Of a stretch of 64,000 nt of DNA, positions 47,671 to 58,680 are shown piece by piece; within the stretch, counting starts at the first letter, position 1, and each line of letters starts with the position of its first letter. The stretch comes from Alnus glutinosa (taxonomy: Eukaryota; Streptophyta; Magnoliopsida; Fagales; Betulaceae). The position numbers and the translations under genes are program-made. The stretch lies in the NCBI RefSeq assembly GCF_958979055.1, contig NC_084886.1, positions 2,623,001-2,687,000 of the forward strand, written 5' to 3'. The notes beneath the pieces are model-generated. The model ran no database searches and was not told where the DNA came from. It was given only the letters and a program-made list of their open reading frames with translations.

Positions 47671-48752
47671 TAAGACACAAGAAGTCTAATAATTACGTTA
47701 GATTTGGAATGCTGATCGATTCAGATGATCGAGAGAATCCCAATGAAGGTTTTCATCAAAGAACTAGCAAACAAAAAGGTTTTTGTCTGAACAACAGCTA
47801 TCATACTTGGATTTACCGGGAGTACCTAGGTCGTCCATTTTAAACGAACAGCAAAGATTCTGCCATGTTAAAAAATTTCTTAGTACATAGCCACCGATTG
47901 TTACCTTAAATGTAACCATCATCACCGCCGCCCTTATTGTTGCACCCGTCACTACTAGTTTCTCATCACCACCACTATTATAGGGGGTGATTGCGTGAAA
48001 GAAAAGATAATATAATTGACAAATGAATATAAAGTGAAATATAAATAAAGATACAAAGAATTATATGATTCAGTATATGATTTACGTCCATATAATAAAA
48101 CTCAAAGGATTACATTTTGCTCGTTTCTAATATAACAAGTTCATATTTGTAGGAGAACTAAGATAGATAAGAATAATACAAATAGACTTTAACTAAAATT
48201 AATTAGGTCATAGTCTTCAACTGTGAGTAAATGATATACTTCAACTGTAGCTAGGTCACAGTCTTCAACTGTGACTAGTTGATAGTCTTAAATTATAGTT
48301 AAGTGATAGTCTTCAACTATAGTTTAAATTATTGAATTTCATACTATTGTCTAACACTGCCAACCTCTTTGGCTGCTTTTGAAGTGGCTGAATCATCCCA
48401 AAAGCCCTTTGACTGGTTTCGCCAACTCTAACTGATAGGAATAATTCGGCCCCCCTTAATATTGTTATACCCCCAGCAAAATTAGAAGTTAAACGAAAAA
48501 TAGGAATTTGGAGATAATGTTGACATAAAATAGTGAATATTGATGTTGTATAAAAAGTATGAACAATTTGAGTGTAATAATGGGTTGTACATATGGAACA
48601 TAGTTGTATATATATATATAGTTTTAATTAAAACTCTTGTATTATTATTTTCTTACGGTTATAATTCAATCAATCTTCCGCTGCAACTTTGATGTCAAGT
48701 CATAGTAGTTGCAATAACTAGGTATTGCAGGTGATCTCAATCCTCGTCATAT
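47671..48752. other. Intergenic
   Basis: AT-rich. Short tandem copies of the word TAGTCTTCAACTGTA occur with small changes at 48190-48320 (four or five units). No gene recognised. Confidence 0.4.
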
Positions 48753-48816
48753 CCCCCTATAGCTCAGTGGTAGAACATCAGTCTTGTAAAATGAAAGTCT
48801 TAGTTCGGTACGACAT
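48753..48816 (+). pseudogene. Decayed tRNA-Thr(TGT)
   Basis: CCCCTATAGCTCAGTGGTAG gives a good acceptor start, D arm and A box. TCAGT-CTTGTAA-AATGA is an anticodon arm with anticodon TGT at 48785-48787, with one mismatched stem pair. The T arm is damaged (TAGTTCGGTAC) and the 3' acceptor strand does not pair. Most likely a dead nuclear tRNA copy. Confidence 0.65.
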
Positions 48817-48980
48817 TTGTTTGAAATCTTTTTCTTTGATCTTCCAAAATCTTTAATAAGACAGGTTTGATGTATAATAGAACATAAACAAACTGATGTA
48901 ATGCTACTCTGAAACCATGCCCAAATAGGTTCCCTGGGATCGGCGTTGTCGGCCCGGGCAAGTTCAGACATCATGTGCCG

Positions 48981-49240
48981 GTGGCCCATCAATTAGAAGC
49001 CCAACAAGTTTTTTAAAGGTAATTTATAAACAAATTAGAAGCCCAACAAGTTTGTTTTAAAGCCCCTCAGACTGGGCTTTGATCTGCACGGTATTAAATG
49101 GCATTTTCGTTATATTGGGGGAAGGAGTCGAAGGACCCCTTGGTCCTGCTGTATATATCCCACGAGCTTCGTTCCTCTATAAAACCCTAGCCTCAAGCAT
49201 CAAATCCCAAGCGCCGCTCCTTATTCTGTAGGTCATGGTC
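48981..49240 (+). promoter_or_regulatory. Orphan promoter resembling those of ribosomal-protein genes
   Basis: It contains several site-II words (GGCCCAT at 48983, AGCCCAAC twice, TGGGCTT near 49073), a TATA box CTATAAAA (49177-49184) and an overlapping telo-box AAACCCTAG (49182-49190). About 45 bases later comes ATGGTCAAG (49235-49243), followed by GTGTTC, a possible donor site. This combination is typical of plant ribosomal-protein and translation genes. A possible acceptor (GATAG near 49335) leads into a short Arg/Lys-rich frame, but I could not assemble a known protein. Two 28-base direct repeats (48991 and 49033) lie upstream. Confidence 0.5.
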
Positions 49241-50229
49241 AAGGTGTTCTAAATCCTTTCCTTAATTTTTTGGTTCTGAATCTCTGAATTTCTTTTATTG
49301 TTCTTTGTTAATTGAGTCTCGTCGCTTTTGATAGGCGTTGCGTTCGTCGGTGGGTTTAAATCCAGAAGGACGCGTCAACGAAAGCGTAAATCAAAGCCAG
49401 ATCCGACCATTTTTCCTTTACATAACAAACAGCTACGCATCGTTTGGTTGGTCGTAGTTTGTTTCATGGTCGGGTTCTGACATTTTATGTTTGAAGCAAT
49501 TGTTTATTAGTATTATTTGTGTTTGGAGGGCGTTGCTTCTTTATGGTGAACTCTCCCTTGTTTCAAAATGGGGGATGTTCAAGTTTCCGAAGCATAGATT
49601 AATGTCTTTGCCAGTATTAAACAGCGCTGTGTATTCTTTTTGTTGTTACACTGTGCTACCTGTCTCCTGGTAAATTTTCCATCTCATTTTTCTTTTGATC
49701 GGAATCTCTCTGTTGGGTTTTAATCGGATGTTGTAGAATTTTTAAATGGTCAGGTCTTTTCTTCCCTTGTGATTTTTGTGTCGATATTTTAACATATTTT
49801 CATGAATCTTTTTGATCGGATGGTTGTGAATGTCCCGGCAAATTCAACTTATTTGTGAGCTTCATGATTATAAATCGGCGAAACAGCAGCCTTCTATTCC
49901 TAGTTTGTTTGATTTTATGTGGACGGATCGAAACATTAAATCTTTTTTTGGAGTGTTTAATTGAAATAAAAATAGCTAGACAAGTTTTAAATTGAATTTT
50001 ATACAAAAATTACATATTTATAAAAATTATTTTAAAATAAAATTTAACATTTTGAATACAAAAGTTTTATAGTTTGCTCTAAAACACCAAAAAAAAAATA
50101 AAAAGTTGTGTAAATTTAAAAAGATTTTGAAATTAGGGTAGACGTGAAAAATTAAATATTTGACGAAATTATGGTATAAAAAATAGTATTTTTATAAGAA
50201 TTTTAAAATTTTTTGAGGTTGTCATAAAC
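49241..50229. other. Downstream of the orphan promoter
   Basis: The first 450 bases are transcript-like (less AT-rich, T-rich stretches like an intron), but no recognisable exon chain was found. The rest is AT-rich and empty. Confidence 0.35.
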
Positions 50230-50232
50230 TAA

Positions 50233-50517
50233 GGGTCCGTTTGGGTTTGCGATTTCAAAAAGTGCGATTTAAAATAATGATTTTAAAATGTGCGATTTGA
50301 AAAAAGTGATTTTTAAAAATGCAGTTAAGCGTTTCGCAAAATCGCAATTTGGCCTTTAAAATCGCGAATTTACCTTTAAAATTTTGCGTTTTTAAAAAAG
50401 CACCATCTTATCTGCGATTTGAAAAAGCAGATTTTCTGCGTTTTCAAATCGCAATTTTTAAAAACGCAGTTTAAAATCGCACTTATTGTCTACGAAATCG
50501 CAATCCCAAACGCACCC
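50233..50517. mobile_element. PIF/Harbinger-like (Tourist) MITE, 285 bp
   Basis: Ends GGGTCCGTTTGGG and CCCAAACGCACCC, with TAA on both sides (50230-50232, 50518-50520). About 90 percent alike to 33425-33737 by eye, but it lacks a stretch of roughly 28 bases before the right end. Confidence 0.85.
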
Positions 50518-50605
50518 TAAATGAAAGACCAATCTAGGCCCGTGGATTTATGCTTATTTTACTATAGAGGTTTTGATGCAGTCAAATAAAAATAATCTTA
50601 TATTT

Positions 50606-50700
50606 TAATGGTTCAATCGGTTGGGGACTATGCTTTATGAAACAGAGATCATTAATTTTAATCTTCACTCTGCTCTTATGTGGACATATAAAAAAAAAAT
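50606..50700 (+). mobile_element. tRNA-derived SINE copy 3, degraded
   Basis: TGGTTCAATCGGTTGGGGAC keeps the A-box region. The B-box region is mutated (ATTAATTTTAATC). The tail CTTATGTGGACATATAAAAA matches the family and ends in poly-A. Confidence 0.65.
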
Positions 50701-51403
50701 CTTACATTTCAATGGCTTCTGAACTTTTTTTTTTTAAAAAAAAGTTTAACGGGGTAACCACCCAATTAATCGTAACAGAAGAATAAGAAAACCAAAAAAA
50801 AAAAAATCGTTGTAATATTGGAGTAATTGAATTTTCCAAAAAAAAAATTCAAGTGTCAGGGAGAAATAAATCAAATTATAAAAAGACTTGGACTAAATGA
50901 TCTACGGCGTGAAATGAAAGAAGCAGCATAAGATAATGGCCTGAACTGAGACTATCAAAGCAACGAATCTTGGGCTCACTTGGAATCCATGATTTTTGGG
51001 CCACAAAAGAACCTGATGGCCAACTATTTGGCGAACAGGCCTATGCGACGAATCTTCCCTCGTAAAGGCATCTAATTAAACATGTGGAAAATGGAAATTA
51101 AGGAAGAGTAACTATAACTATACATAATAGGGACATAAATTTTTTACAAATTAGTTTGTAAAAAATTCAAACAATCCACGTATAAGATTGATAAGTATTC
51201 ATTGGCACATGAAGAACACATGTTTAATAGCTAGCATTAATAAAAAAAACATGTGTGAAACACATGTTTAAAGAATACATGTTATTCTTACATGTGATCA
51301 ATTGTAAATTGATTTGTAGTAAATTTCTGTTCATAAGAAATGTAGCGTAAAAGAACAAAAATAATTTCAAAAGCAAGTGTTTTAAGTACGTGAGAAAAAA
51401 AGA

Positions 51404-52600
51404 AGGATTCAAATCATTAATAAGAATAAATATGATAGCATTATCAGGCACACTTAGACTAGATATAGAGACTTCCATATTTTACACATCTGAACTTACT
51501 ATATACCAGCAAGCTAAAATGGCAGATATATGGTGGCCCTTATTCATAGAATCATATGGATAATCTTAGTAGTACGTAGCTCACATGCAGCCTTAATACT
51601 CTTAATCGGTGCAGCAGCGGTACATGAGGAACTTCTCCATTGGACGGCCACATTCAGCGCAGACCACTCTCTCAGGGATGCTCCCAGCGGTCCCTGGCAG
51701 AATCAGACGGTTGCAGTGATGAGGGGTGCGATGGTCTGTGAGGTGCTGATTCAGTGCTGGCACAAACCCTTGCCCCGCCACATTTTCTTTCCACGTTTCG
51801 TAGTCGTTCAAAGCCGTCAACATGGTGTCCCCCTTGGCCCTGACCATCTCTGCCGAACCCTTGCTGATCACAGCCCAACCCTGATCACTCCCATCAAAGC
51901 TCAGCATTGTCATGATCTCCTGCATTATGGTGTCGTTCTCCACGCTCTTGCCATGTTGTACCTTTGAGTACCACATGCTCTCAAGCCTCACCCAGAAGAA
52001 CCAGATGAGAGTCGTCTCCGGCAGGATGTGGCTAAGCTTTTCCGACACAATGGCCGTGCTGTTTTTCCGAACTTTGTCCCTCGGGTTGCTCTTCCCCACA
52101 TAAAGCATCTCCAGTGGTATCTTGGCGGCTTGCGCGACATTACGCAGAGTCGATGTAAACTTTCGCACCCACTCCATATCTTCCCCTCCGTACAAGCAAA
52201 TGTATTTTCCTTCTGTTATCTGAAATTAATACCATACAACTCACCAATATTATGACCAATATAGTAACGCATAAATTTTTAGGGAGAGCTTCGCTTAATT
52301 TTTTCATCACATTTACAATCATACTCATAAATTTTAAAAAGTGTCAGTTAAGTTTTTTCAATTTCACCCCTTAGTTAAAATCAGAAATGTCAAAAATTTT
52401 AAAATACCCATAAATTTTTTAGCAAAAAAAAAAAAAAATTGTAAGGATTTAAGCGTTAGTTATATAACGGAATTTGAAAAAATACTCATGAAAGAATCTT
52501 TGAAAAAGATAAGGGTATTTTGATAGGATTTAATAAAAAATCTTAACGAATGGGTAAAATTAAAAATAATTGAAAGATAGATATGTTAAATTAATTTTTT
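51404..52600. repeat. Segmental duplication copy A, carrying SEO last exon and flanks
   Basis: From AAGGATTCAAATCATTAATA through the 3' flank, exon 7 and into intron 6 (including a MITE), this region matches 62222-63430. Similarity begins abruptly at 51404/62222 and continues beyond the coding exon on both sides, so the copies arose from one block duplication. Confidence 0.88.
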
Positions 52601-55600
52601 TAAAAAATTTATAAATATAATTTGAGAATTGATAAAAGATCAGAAGTAGCATTGGAATGTGAAGTTTTTTCAAATTTGTATTGAAATGTGTGTTTGTGTA
52701 TGTAGAAGATAATTAATTGTCGAGTATACCCAATTAAAGAGGAGTGGCTCGATGGCATCAGCCAAAAGCTCAAGTCTCCAGCTCTCTTCCTTCCAGAGGG
52801 ATTCCTCCCTTGCGCTTGTGAAAGGGAAGGCCACACTTCCCCAGATCCACATCATGTGGATTGCGTTGGGGTTGACGACCCTCCCTTGCGGGTCCAGCAC
52901 CACGAGCAGAGCCTTCTTGTTGAAGCGCCACACCTCCTTGATGTACCTGATCACTGCCGGGTCAAGCAGTGAAGGGTGGTAAATCGAGAACCACGGCATC
53001 TGGAGTTGTAGGGTCTCAAACTGCTTTTGCTTCGTTTCGTTCCACGAGGTCGACCTGTCCACGACTGGGAGCCACACAACCTCGTACTGACTCTCTGCCC
53101 TCGACGGTTCCTGCCGTGCCTCGTGGAACATTTGCTCAAGCATCGAAAGCTCCTCGCGGGAGAGTTCGAGGTCTGAGATTAACAGCAGCACGTTCTTCCT
53201 TCTCAGCGTATCAATGCTAGCCTGTGAGTGCCAAAACCTTTGATCAGTCTCCAATTATTTTCTCGAGAAAAATCAATTTTAACTGAAAAATAATATTGCA
53301 GATCGAGCAAGTTAACCCTTTTCTTGGTGGAACCATCAAAGAGAGGCAGCTGATCTTCCTTGGCGTAAATCAAAGCCTTAAGTATCTTCATGTTATCGAT
53401 ATGGATTGACTCGAAGAGACGCACGAGAGTCAGAAATGCTTCTACATGTCTCTTCTCCTCTGCATCAAGAACAGTACCATTTTATCTCTTGTCAGGCGAT
53501 ATACTAAACATCAAAACTTCACTTACCATTCCTAATCTTTCACTATTTTTGTAATCATATTCATAAACTTTAAAAATAGTCAATTTAGTAAATCTATTTT
53601 TTATTTATTTATTTTTTTTTTCAATTTTAACTATTCGTTAAGATTATCTTTGAAATCTTATTAAAATTTTCAAAATACCTATTTTTTTTTTCAAAGGTCT
53701 AGGCGTTGGTATTTTTGCAAATTCCTTTAAATTCTTATCAACGCCTAAACCTTTGTAATTTTTTCTCTTTTTTTTTTTTTTCCACTTAAAAAATAGGAGT
53801 ATTTTGAAAATTTTGATACTCATTGGTTAGGATTTTCTGTTAAATCTTAACAGATAGTTAAAATTGAAAAAAATTAAAGATGAATTCACTAAATTAACAC
53901 TTTTAAAAGAGATATGATTGCAAAATTAATAAAAAATAAAAAATAATAAGTGAAGTTTTTCTTGTATATATAATTGTAACCAAAGCCAATACTACTCATC
54001 CCTCACCAATGTGTTGATTACAAAGATTGAGTTGCTTATTGAGGTGGCTGTGTATGTTGTTGACCTTGTGGGCCAAGCTCGACAGCTCCCACGCCTCAGT
54101 TGTTGATGCTATGTACCTAAGAGAAGCCCAAGAGAAGAGAAACTCAAATATTGAATAATGATAGTTGTACATCACCCCCTACAACAAATGTACAACACCC
54201 CTTCACATGGGGTGGGCCCCACACACTGTGGAACCCACCCCATATGAAGGAGTGTTGTACATTTGTTGTACACTTGGTGTACAGGAATCACTTCTTGATA
54301 TTATTAGCATCGTTTGTCAAAATAAGATGGCAAAAGAAAAAAATAAAATAAAAAGGAAACAGATCGGCTCCAGGTCCTTTGAACCGGAGACTTTTACGTC
54401 TTTATAAAAATAAGGACAAAATTATCATTTTACATTTTTTTGAATAATTTTGTTTTTAATTATTTTTACAAAAACTGAATATTCTCCCATTCAGATCCAA
54501 ATACAAATAATAATAATAATAATAATAAAAAAAACGTAACATACTCATGACCCATGCCGATGAGGCCCATAATTTGCGAAGCACATGCCACGATGCTCCG
54601 AATGGTCCAATAAACGGCTATCGGAATATGAGCATTGGCGGTAATGAGCTCCGATGTGTCCGGGGTAATGTACTGGGAAGGAAGTTCCTTGAACTCAACG
54701 ATGCACTTGGTGACATCCAGCATGGCCTTGATGAGGTTGGTAAGTGCCTCAAACTTTGGTTTCAAAGTATCAGTATACTCCAATATTTCAGGCAATTGCT
54801 TCAGGATGGCAAGCCCTTTGGCAAGGGGGTTGCTGGAGTAAAGCTGCGCGACCAGCCAAAACTCACCATAGTTCACAGCAAAAGCTGCCAAGGCTAGCAC
54901 CACCTTCGCATCCCATGAGTAACTCGAGAGTATGTTGCATATTGCCACAGTTGTCGCATGCGCATCTCCTCCACCCGAACACTTGCAGGATATCTGTCAA
55001 AGTGCATTTATATAATATACCAAATTTATAGAACTGACCCTAGCTATCCTAAAATTTCTATTTTTTTTTAGCTGTTAGAGCCAAATCACAAAATAGCTAA
55101 AAATTGTGTCTTAAAAAACGCATCTTCTACTTGCAGTTTGACTAAATGAATTTTTTCACGTTTTCAAACGAACATTTTTACCATTTTTGTTTAAAAACGT
55201 ATGTCTTGCATGCAGAATTCAGTTATTGAAATCTGAGCAACTCATAAAGATTTCTTTTTGGCTAACAAATTGACTATGTTATAATAATTAAGCCATAATG
55301 TTAAACCTCGCAGGAAATTCGGGTAATCGTGTATGATAGAAGTTCGAGCATTTCAATGAGGCCAGAATGGAAGGCCTTGTCGTCCAGTGCGTCCATTTGC
55401 GCTTGTGTTCCCTATGTATGTACACGGTCACAAAATAATCATAAAAACATTATTAAAAACACATGCACAAATATGCTTGAATTAATGTATATATATATAA
55501 AAAAAAGAAGAAGCTAAGGACAAGCTAGGGTTTGTACGTACTTGAATAATATTGCCGGAGATGCCAGGTGCAGCACGGTGGAAAATGTCCTCAACGATCT

Positions 55601-55742
55601 GAAGGAGAGGTTTGGCATCGATTTCTCGGCCATCTGGGGCATGAGTTTCGAGAATCCTCTTCATCATTGCATTGTCATCCGAGGAGGAGAACATACTGCG
55701 ATCACTCCTGGACTGTGGCAGCTTCTGTGCTACAATAGCCAT
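51602..55742 (-). CDS. SEO: SIEVE ELEMENT OCCLUSION (SEO) protein, 7 exons, 705 aa
   Basis: Exons on the minus strand: 55742-55542, 55411-55307, 54993-54545, 54116-54007, 53459-53317, 53221-52730, 52219-51602. All are GT-AG and in frame, 706 codons with the stop. Family hallmarks: ISCKCSGGGDAHATT and SSYSWDAKVVLALAAFAVNY in the SEO N domain, LRRKNVLLLISDLELSREE opening a thioredoxin-like region, HMMWIWGSVAFPFT, KYICLYGGEDMEW, and a Cys-rich C-terminus (CAECGRP...YRCCTD). SEO proteins polymerise into phloem P-protein filaments (forisomes in legumes) in sieve elements and plug them after wounding. Length is typical and no motif is missing, so the gene looks functional. A (TA)n tract about 100 bases upstream (55842-55858) could act as TATA. 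MITEs sit in introns 3, 4 and 6. Confidence 0.95.
52284..52671. mobile_element. AT-rich MITE in SEO intron 6
   Basis: Inverted ends AGAGCTTCGCTTAAT and AATGTGAAGTTTTTTC. The interior (AAAAAGTGTCAGTTAAG, ACGGAATTTGAAAAAATAC) matches the family. Its counterpart in the second SEO gene is 63122-63474, so it inserted before the SEO duplication. Confidence 0.7.
53513..53960. mobile_element. AT-rich MITE in SEO intron 4, long palindrome
   Basis: Left AAAACTTCACTTACC and right ATAAGTGAAGTTTTTC ends are inverted. The inner arms pair nearly throughout (AGGCGTTGGTATTTT against the later CAACGCCTAAACC), giving a long hairpin. It fills most of the intron. Confidence 0.78.
54158..54292. mobile_element. 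Fold-back MITE in SEO intron 3
   Basis: ACAACAAATGTACAACACCC at the left pairs with GTGTTGTACATTTGTTGT at the right. The centre pairs CACATGGGGTGGGCCCC against GGAACCCACCCCATATG. Related to the outer MITE at 35786-36078 (ends resembling GTGATTCCTGTAC). Confidence 0.75.
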
Positions 55743-57793
55743 CTTGGTCTCTATAGCTAAGTGAGCAACAAGAGAGGAGAGGAGAGGAGATCGAGGAGAG
55801 GGATGGGTTGTGTTAATTGGTCCAAATCTAACCCATGGCCATTATATATATATATATAGTTCATGTCAAATGGAATAAAGCTTGAGTTTTGGGGAATTGC
55901 TACCTTGCTTGTGATGGGGTTTAAGGGAAGAAGTAACCCATGCAAGAGGCTTAGAATTTTGGATAAGGTTTGGGGCTTTTGAATATGTTGTGTCCGTTAA
56001 CCATATATCTTTTTTGACCTTTGTAGTATAAAAGCTCGGTCGTTAGATTCCTACAGCTGGGGATGTTGATTAAACTTGATCATTAATGTGATACACATGT
56101 ACTTAGGATTTTTATTTTTGTTTATTTTTTATTTTTAAAATTTTTAAAATTTTTCAGAGTACGTCAATGAAGATATGTCTTTGGTATAGCGAGTACGTTT
56201 AATTGGATTTTCCTGCTTTGTTTATGATATGTCTTTAATTGGTACGTCAATGAAGATTTGTCGATGGTGATTTCCTAGCTAGGATTCCATTTCCCTGTTA
56301 TATCATTGTCCTGGCTAGGATCGATTGTCCTTGAGGTACTGTGATATTCTTCACTGAAAACCCCCTGTCCGTGCTTCAAGACATAGAAGTTTACGTACGT
56401 ATCTTGGTGTACCATGGACCTCATCAAGTGTCGCATTTCTTTCTCTCTTTTTCTTTTTTTTTTTTTAATTTGGTGGGACATTTCTTTCTTCCCAACTGGG
56501 GGTCGGAAGTTTCAATAGCCAACCGACTGAACTGTAGAGTACTTGGTTCATTTCAAACCACGGAGGTATAATTGGTCGGTGATTAATTGATCGGTTGGGT
56601 AAGTCATGATTGGCAAAGTTTGACAAAAGTTACAAACTCAATACAAATACAATACGAAATTAAAAAGTTATATCGAGTTTAATGTCATAGATTTTGGGTC
56701 AAAACGATTCGACCTATTTATTAATTATATCTAATCGGGTCAAATGTTTGTCAACTCGCGTGAACATGTGACTAATCTGTATATAAAACCCATATAACAA
56801 AATTGTATTTTTCCTAAGACTACATGAAACACTTTGGTTTTTGTCGTGCCGCTTTCAAATTAGAGTTTGAGCTTAATTAGTTTATTTGTTAAAAAAAAAA
56901 AAAAAAAAGTTCAAATAAGCATCTTAATTAATGAATCAATTTAGAACTGTTCTTAACGAATAGCTTTATTCATTTTATAGCTGCATGGCCCTAATTACCT
57001 CAACCCCTTTATTGACCCAGTGCACTAGTGCTCTTGTGAACCTGAATGCCTTGGGCTGAAGGGTCTGATTAGGGACTTCCTTAATTATTTGCTCCTTAAG
57101 ATAAGATTTAACATAATTAATTCCATGTAAAAATTTTTACATACCCAATATAATAAATTGATATTTGTCTTTAAAACATATAATTTTACTTGTATTTGAA
57201 TTTGAAGAATTTTCTCCGACTTAATTTTTTTTAAAAAGAAAAAAGAAAATTATCAATTCATGCCTCTTTTTTCTGATCAAGTACTCAATTTTCACGTTCA
57301 GCAGAGTATAAAGTGAACATTTTTAGCAATGGGTCTTATTTAATAAATCAAGTTTAAGATAAATCAGTTTCTGACGTAAGCAAACCCTGCGTCACTAAAG
57401 TAAAAAAGCGAGGGAGATTTACCATTAATTAAGTACGAGATGCTGATTCTTAAAGCAATTTGCCACATAACTTTAATGCAACGTGCTACACGTAGCTTCC
57501 TTCCTTGGAACTAGGGTTTGTGATTACCTTAGATCCTTAAAGTTAGCTGTCCCAATGGCAGTAAAGATACTAAAGAAGCATTTTGAGATGGTCCCTCAAG
57601 AAAATTGCTTTATACTGGGCGCTTTATTATATGTTCTTTATGGCAAAAATAAAGTAATTTACAGTTATCGGGCTAAAGAAAAAGCTTAAAACCAATAAAG
57701 TAATTACAGTTAAAAAAAAAGGAGTCATTAATAGGTTTAGAAAAATAGAAAATCCAAAATCCAGAGAATAGAAGACGAGATCATAAATTGTAT
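55743..57793. other. SEO upstream region and intergenic sequence
   Basis: The first 150 bases are the SEO leader (GAGGAGAG-rich) and promoter. The remainder is AT-rich with no supportable gene; short frames at 56275-56571 and 57483-57689 look random. Confidence 0.4.
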
Positions 57794-57960
57794 TATAAAG
57801 TATGAAGAAATAATTGTTGTACAACCGTAGACATAATTTTCCAACTTTGCTTATGTAGAAGTTTATTTTTATTTACTCCTACTTTTTTTTTATATATAAG
57901 AAAATGACCTAGCATTTTACCCTACAGTTGTTTTATTTTTTTTGAAAAAAAAAATGTATT
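57794..57960. repeat. Truncated copy of the MITE at 58412-58630
   Basis: It matches 58402-58560, including the flanking TATAAAGTAT, then GATTGTTGTACAACCGTAGA-type sequence, CAACTTTGCTTA and AAGAAAATGACCTA, but lacks the right end. Sharing of the flank shows that it arose by duplication of the occupied locus and not by an independent insertion. Confidence 0.75.
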
Positions 57961-57982
57961 ATATGTAAGCATAATATTAAAT

Positions 57983-58400
57983 AAAATGCTAATTAAATAA
58001 AATAAGCAGCGGAATTAAATATAAATACCTCCAGCCATTTTTGCTCAAACATATGAAGAAGCTTTAGCGATAAACAGAAATTCTGCAAAATAAAATTTAG
58101 ACTGAAGATCTTCTGACCTATGCCTACAGGTGCCAATAGATGGATACACATGGCTCTTTATATAGGTAGGTCAGGGACCCTAATCTTTAATGGTTAGCTG
58201 ATTTTATTCCTCCCATCAAGGAATTAAATCATAAACATAAATATAAAAACCGTTATTATCATGAACCATAATGTGGAATATAAAAAACCGTTTAAATCAT
58301 ATTGAATACATTTATTATAATTACCGTTACAGTAATTAAAAGCCGTAACCGTTATATCAAATTAAATATGACATAAGGGACATTTATGTAATTTCTTACA
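57983..58400. mobile_element. Possible solo LTR, copy 2
   Basis: TGCTAA start and TCTTACA end. Internal AGCAGCGGAA, TCAGGGACCCTAA and CCCATCAAGGAAT are shared with 33126-33844. It lies exactly between the two MITE copies. No target duplication was found. Confidence 0.45.
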
Positions 58401-58411
58401 TTATAAAGTAT

Positions 58412-58630
58412 GGAGAAATGATTGTTGTACAACCGTAGACACAACTTCCCAACTTTGCTTACTTGGAAGTTTATTTTTTATTTATTTTTACGTTTTTTTT
58501 TAATAAGAAAATGACCTAACATTTTATCCCATAGTTGTTTTATTGTTTTTTGAAAAAAAAAATAAAAAATTGCACGTAGGTAAAATTGGACAGGAGTTGT
58601 GCCTACGGTTAATTGTACAACAATCATTTC
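58412..58630. mobile_element. Mutator-like MITE, 219 bp
   Basis: Ends GAAATGATTGTTGTACAA and TTGTACAACAATCATTTC are perfect inverted repeats, with further pairing of ACCGTAG and CTACGGT. They are flanked by TATAAAGTAT on both sides (58402-58411, 58631-58640), a 9-10 bp target duplication. The ends resemble those of the inner MITE at 35838. Confidence 0.85.
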
Positions 58631-58660
58631 TATAAAGTATAAGCCTCATGCGATATGAGA

Positions 58661-58679
58661 GGGGGGGGGGGGGGGGGGG
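58661..58679 (+). repeat. G19 homopolymer
   Basis: Nineteen consecutive G in otherwise AT-rich DNA, preceded by GAGA. It can form G-quadruplex structure and is error-prone in sequencing. Confidence 0.85.
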
Positions 58680-58680
58680 A

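Noticed and set aside
51530-51967. 145-codon plus-strand frame
   Set aside because: Antisense shadow of SEO exon 7, which has the conserved family motifs.
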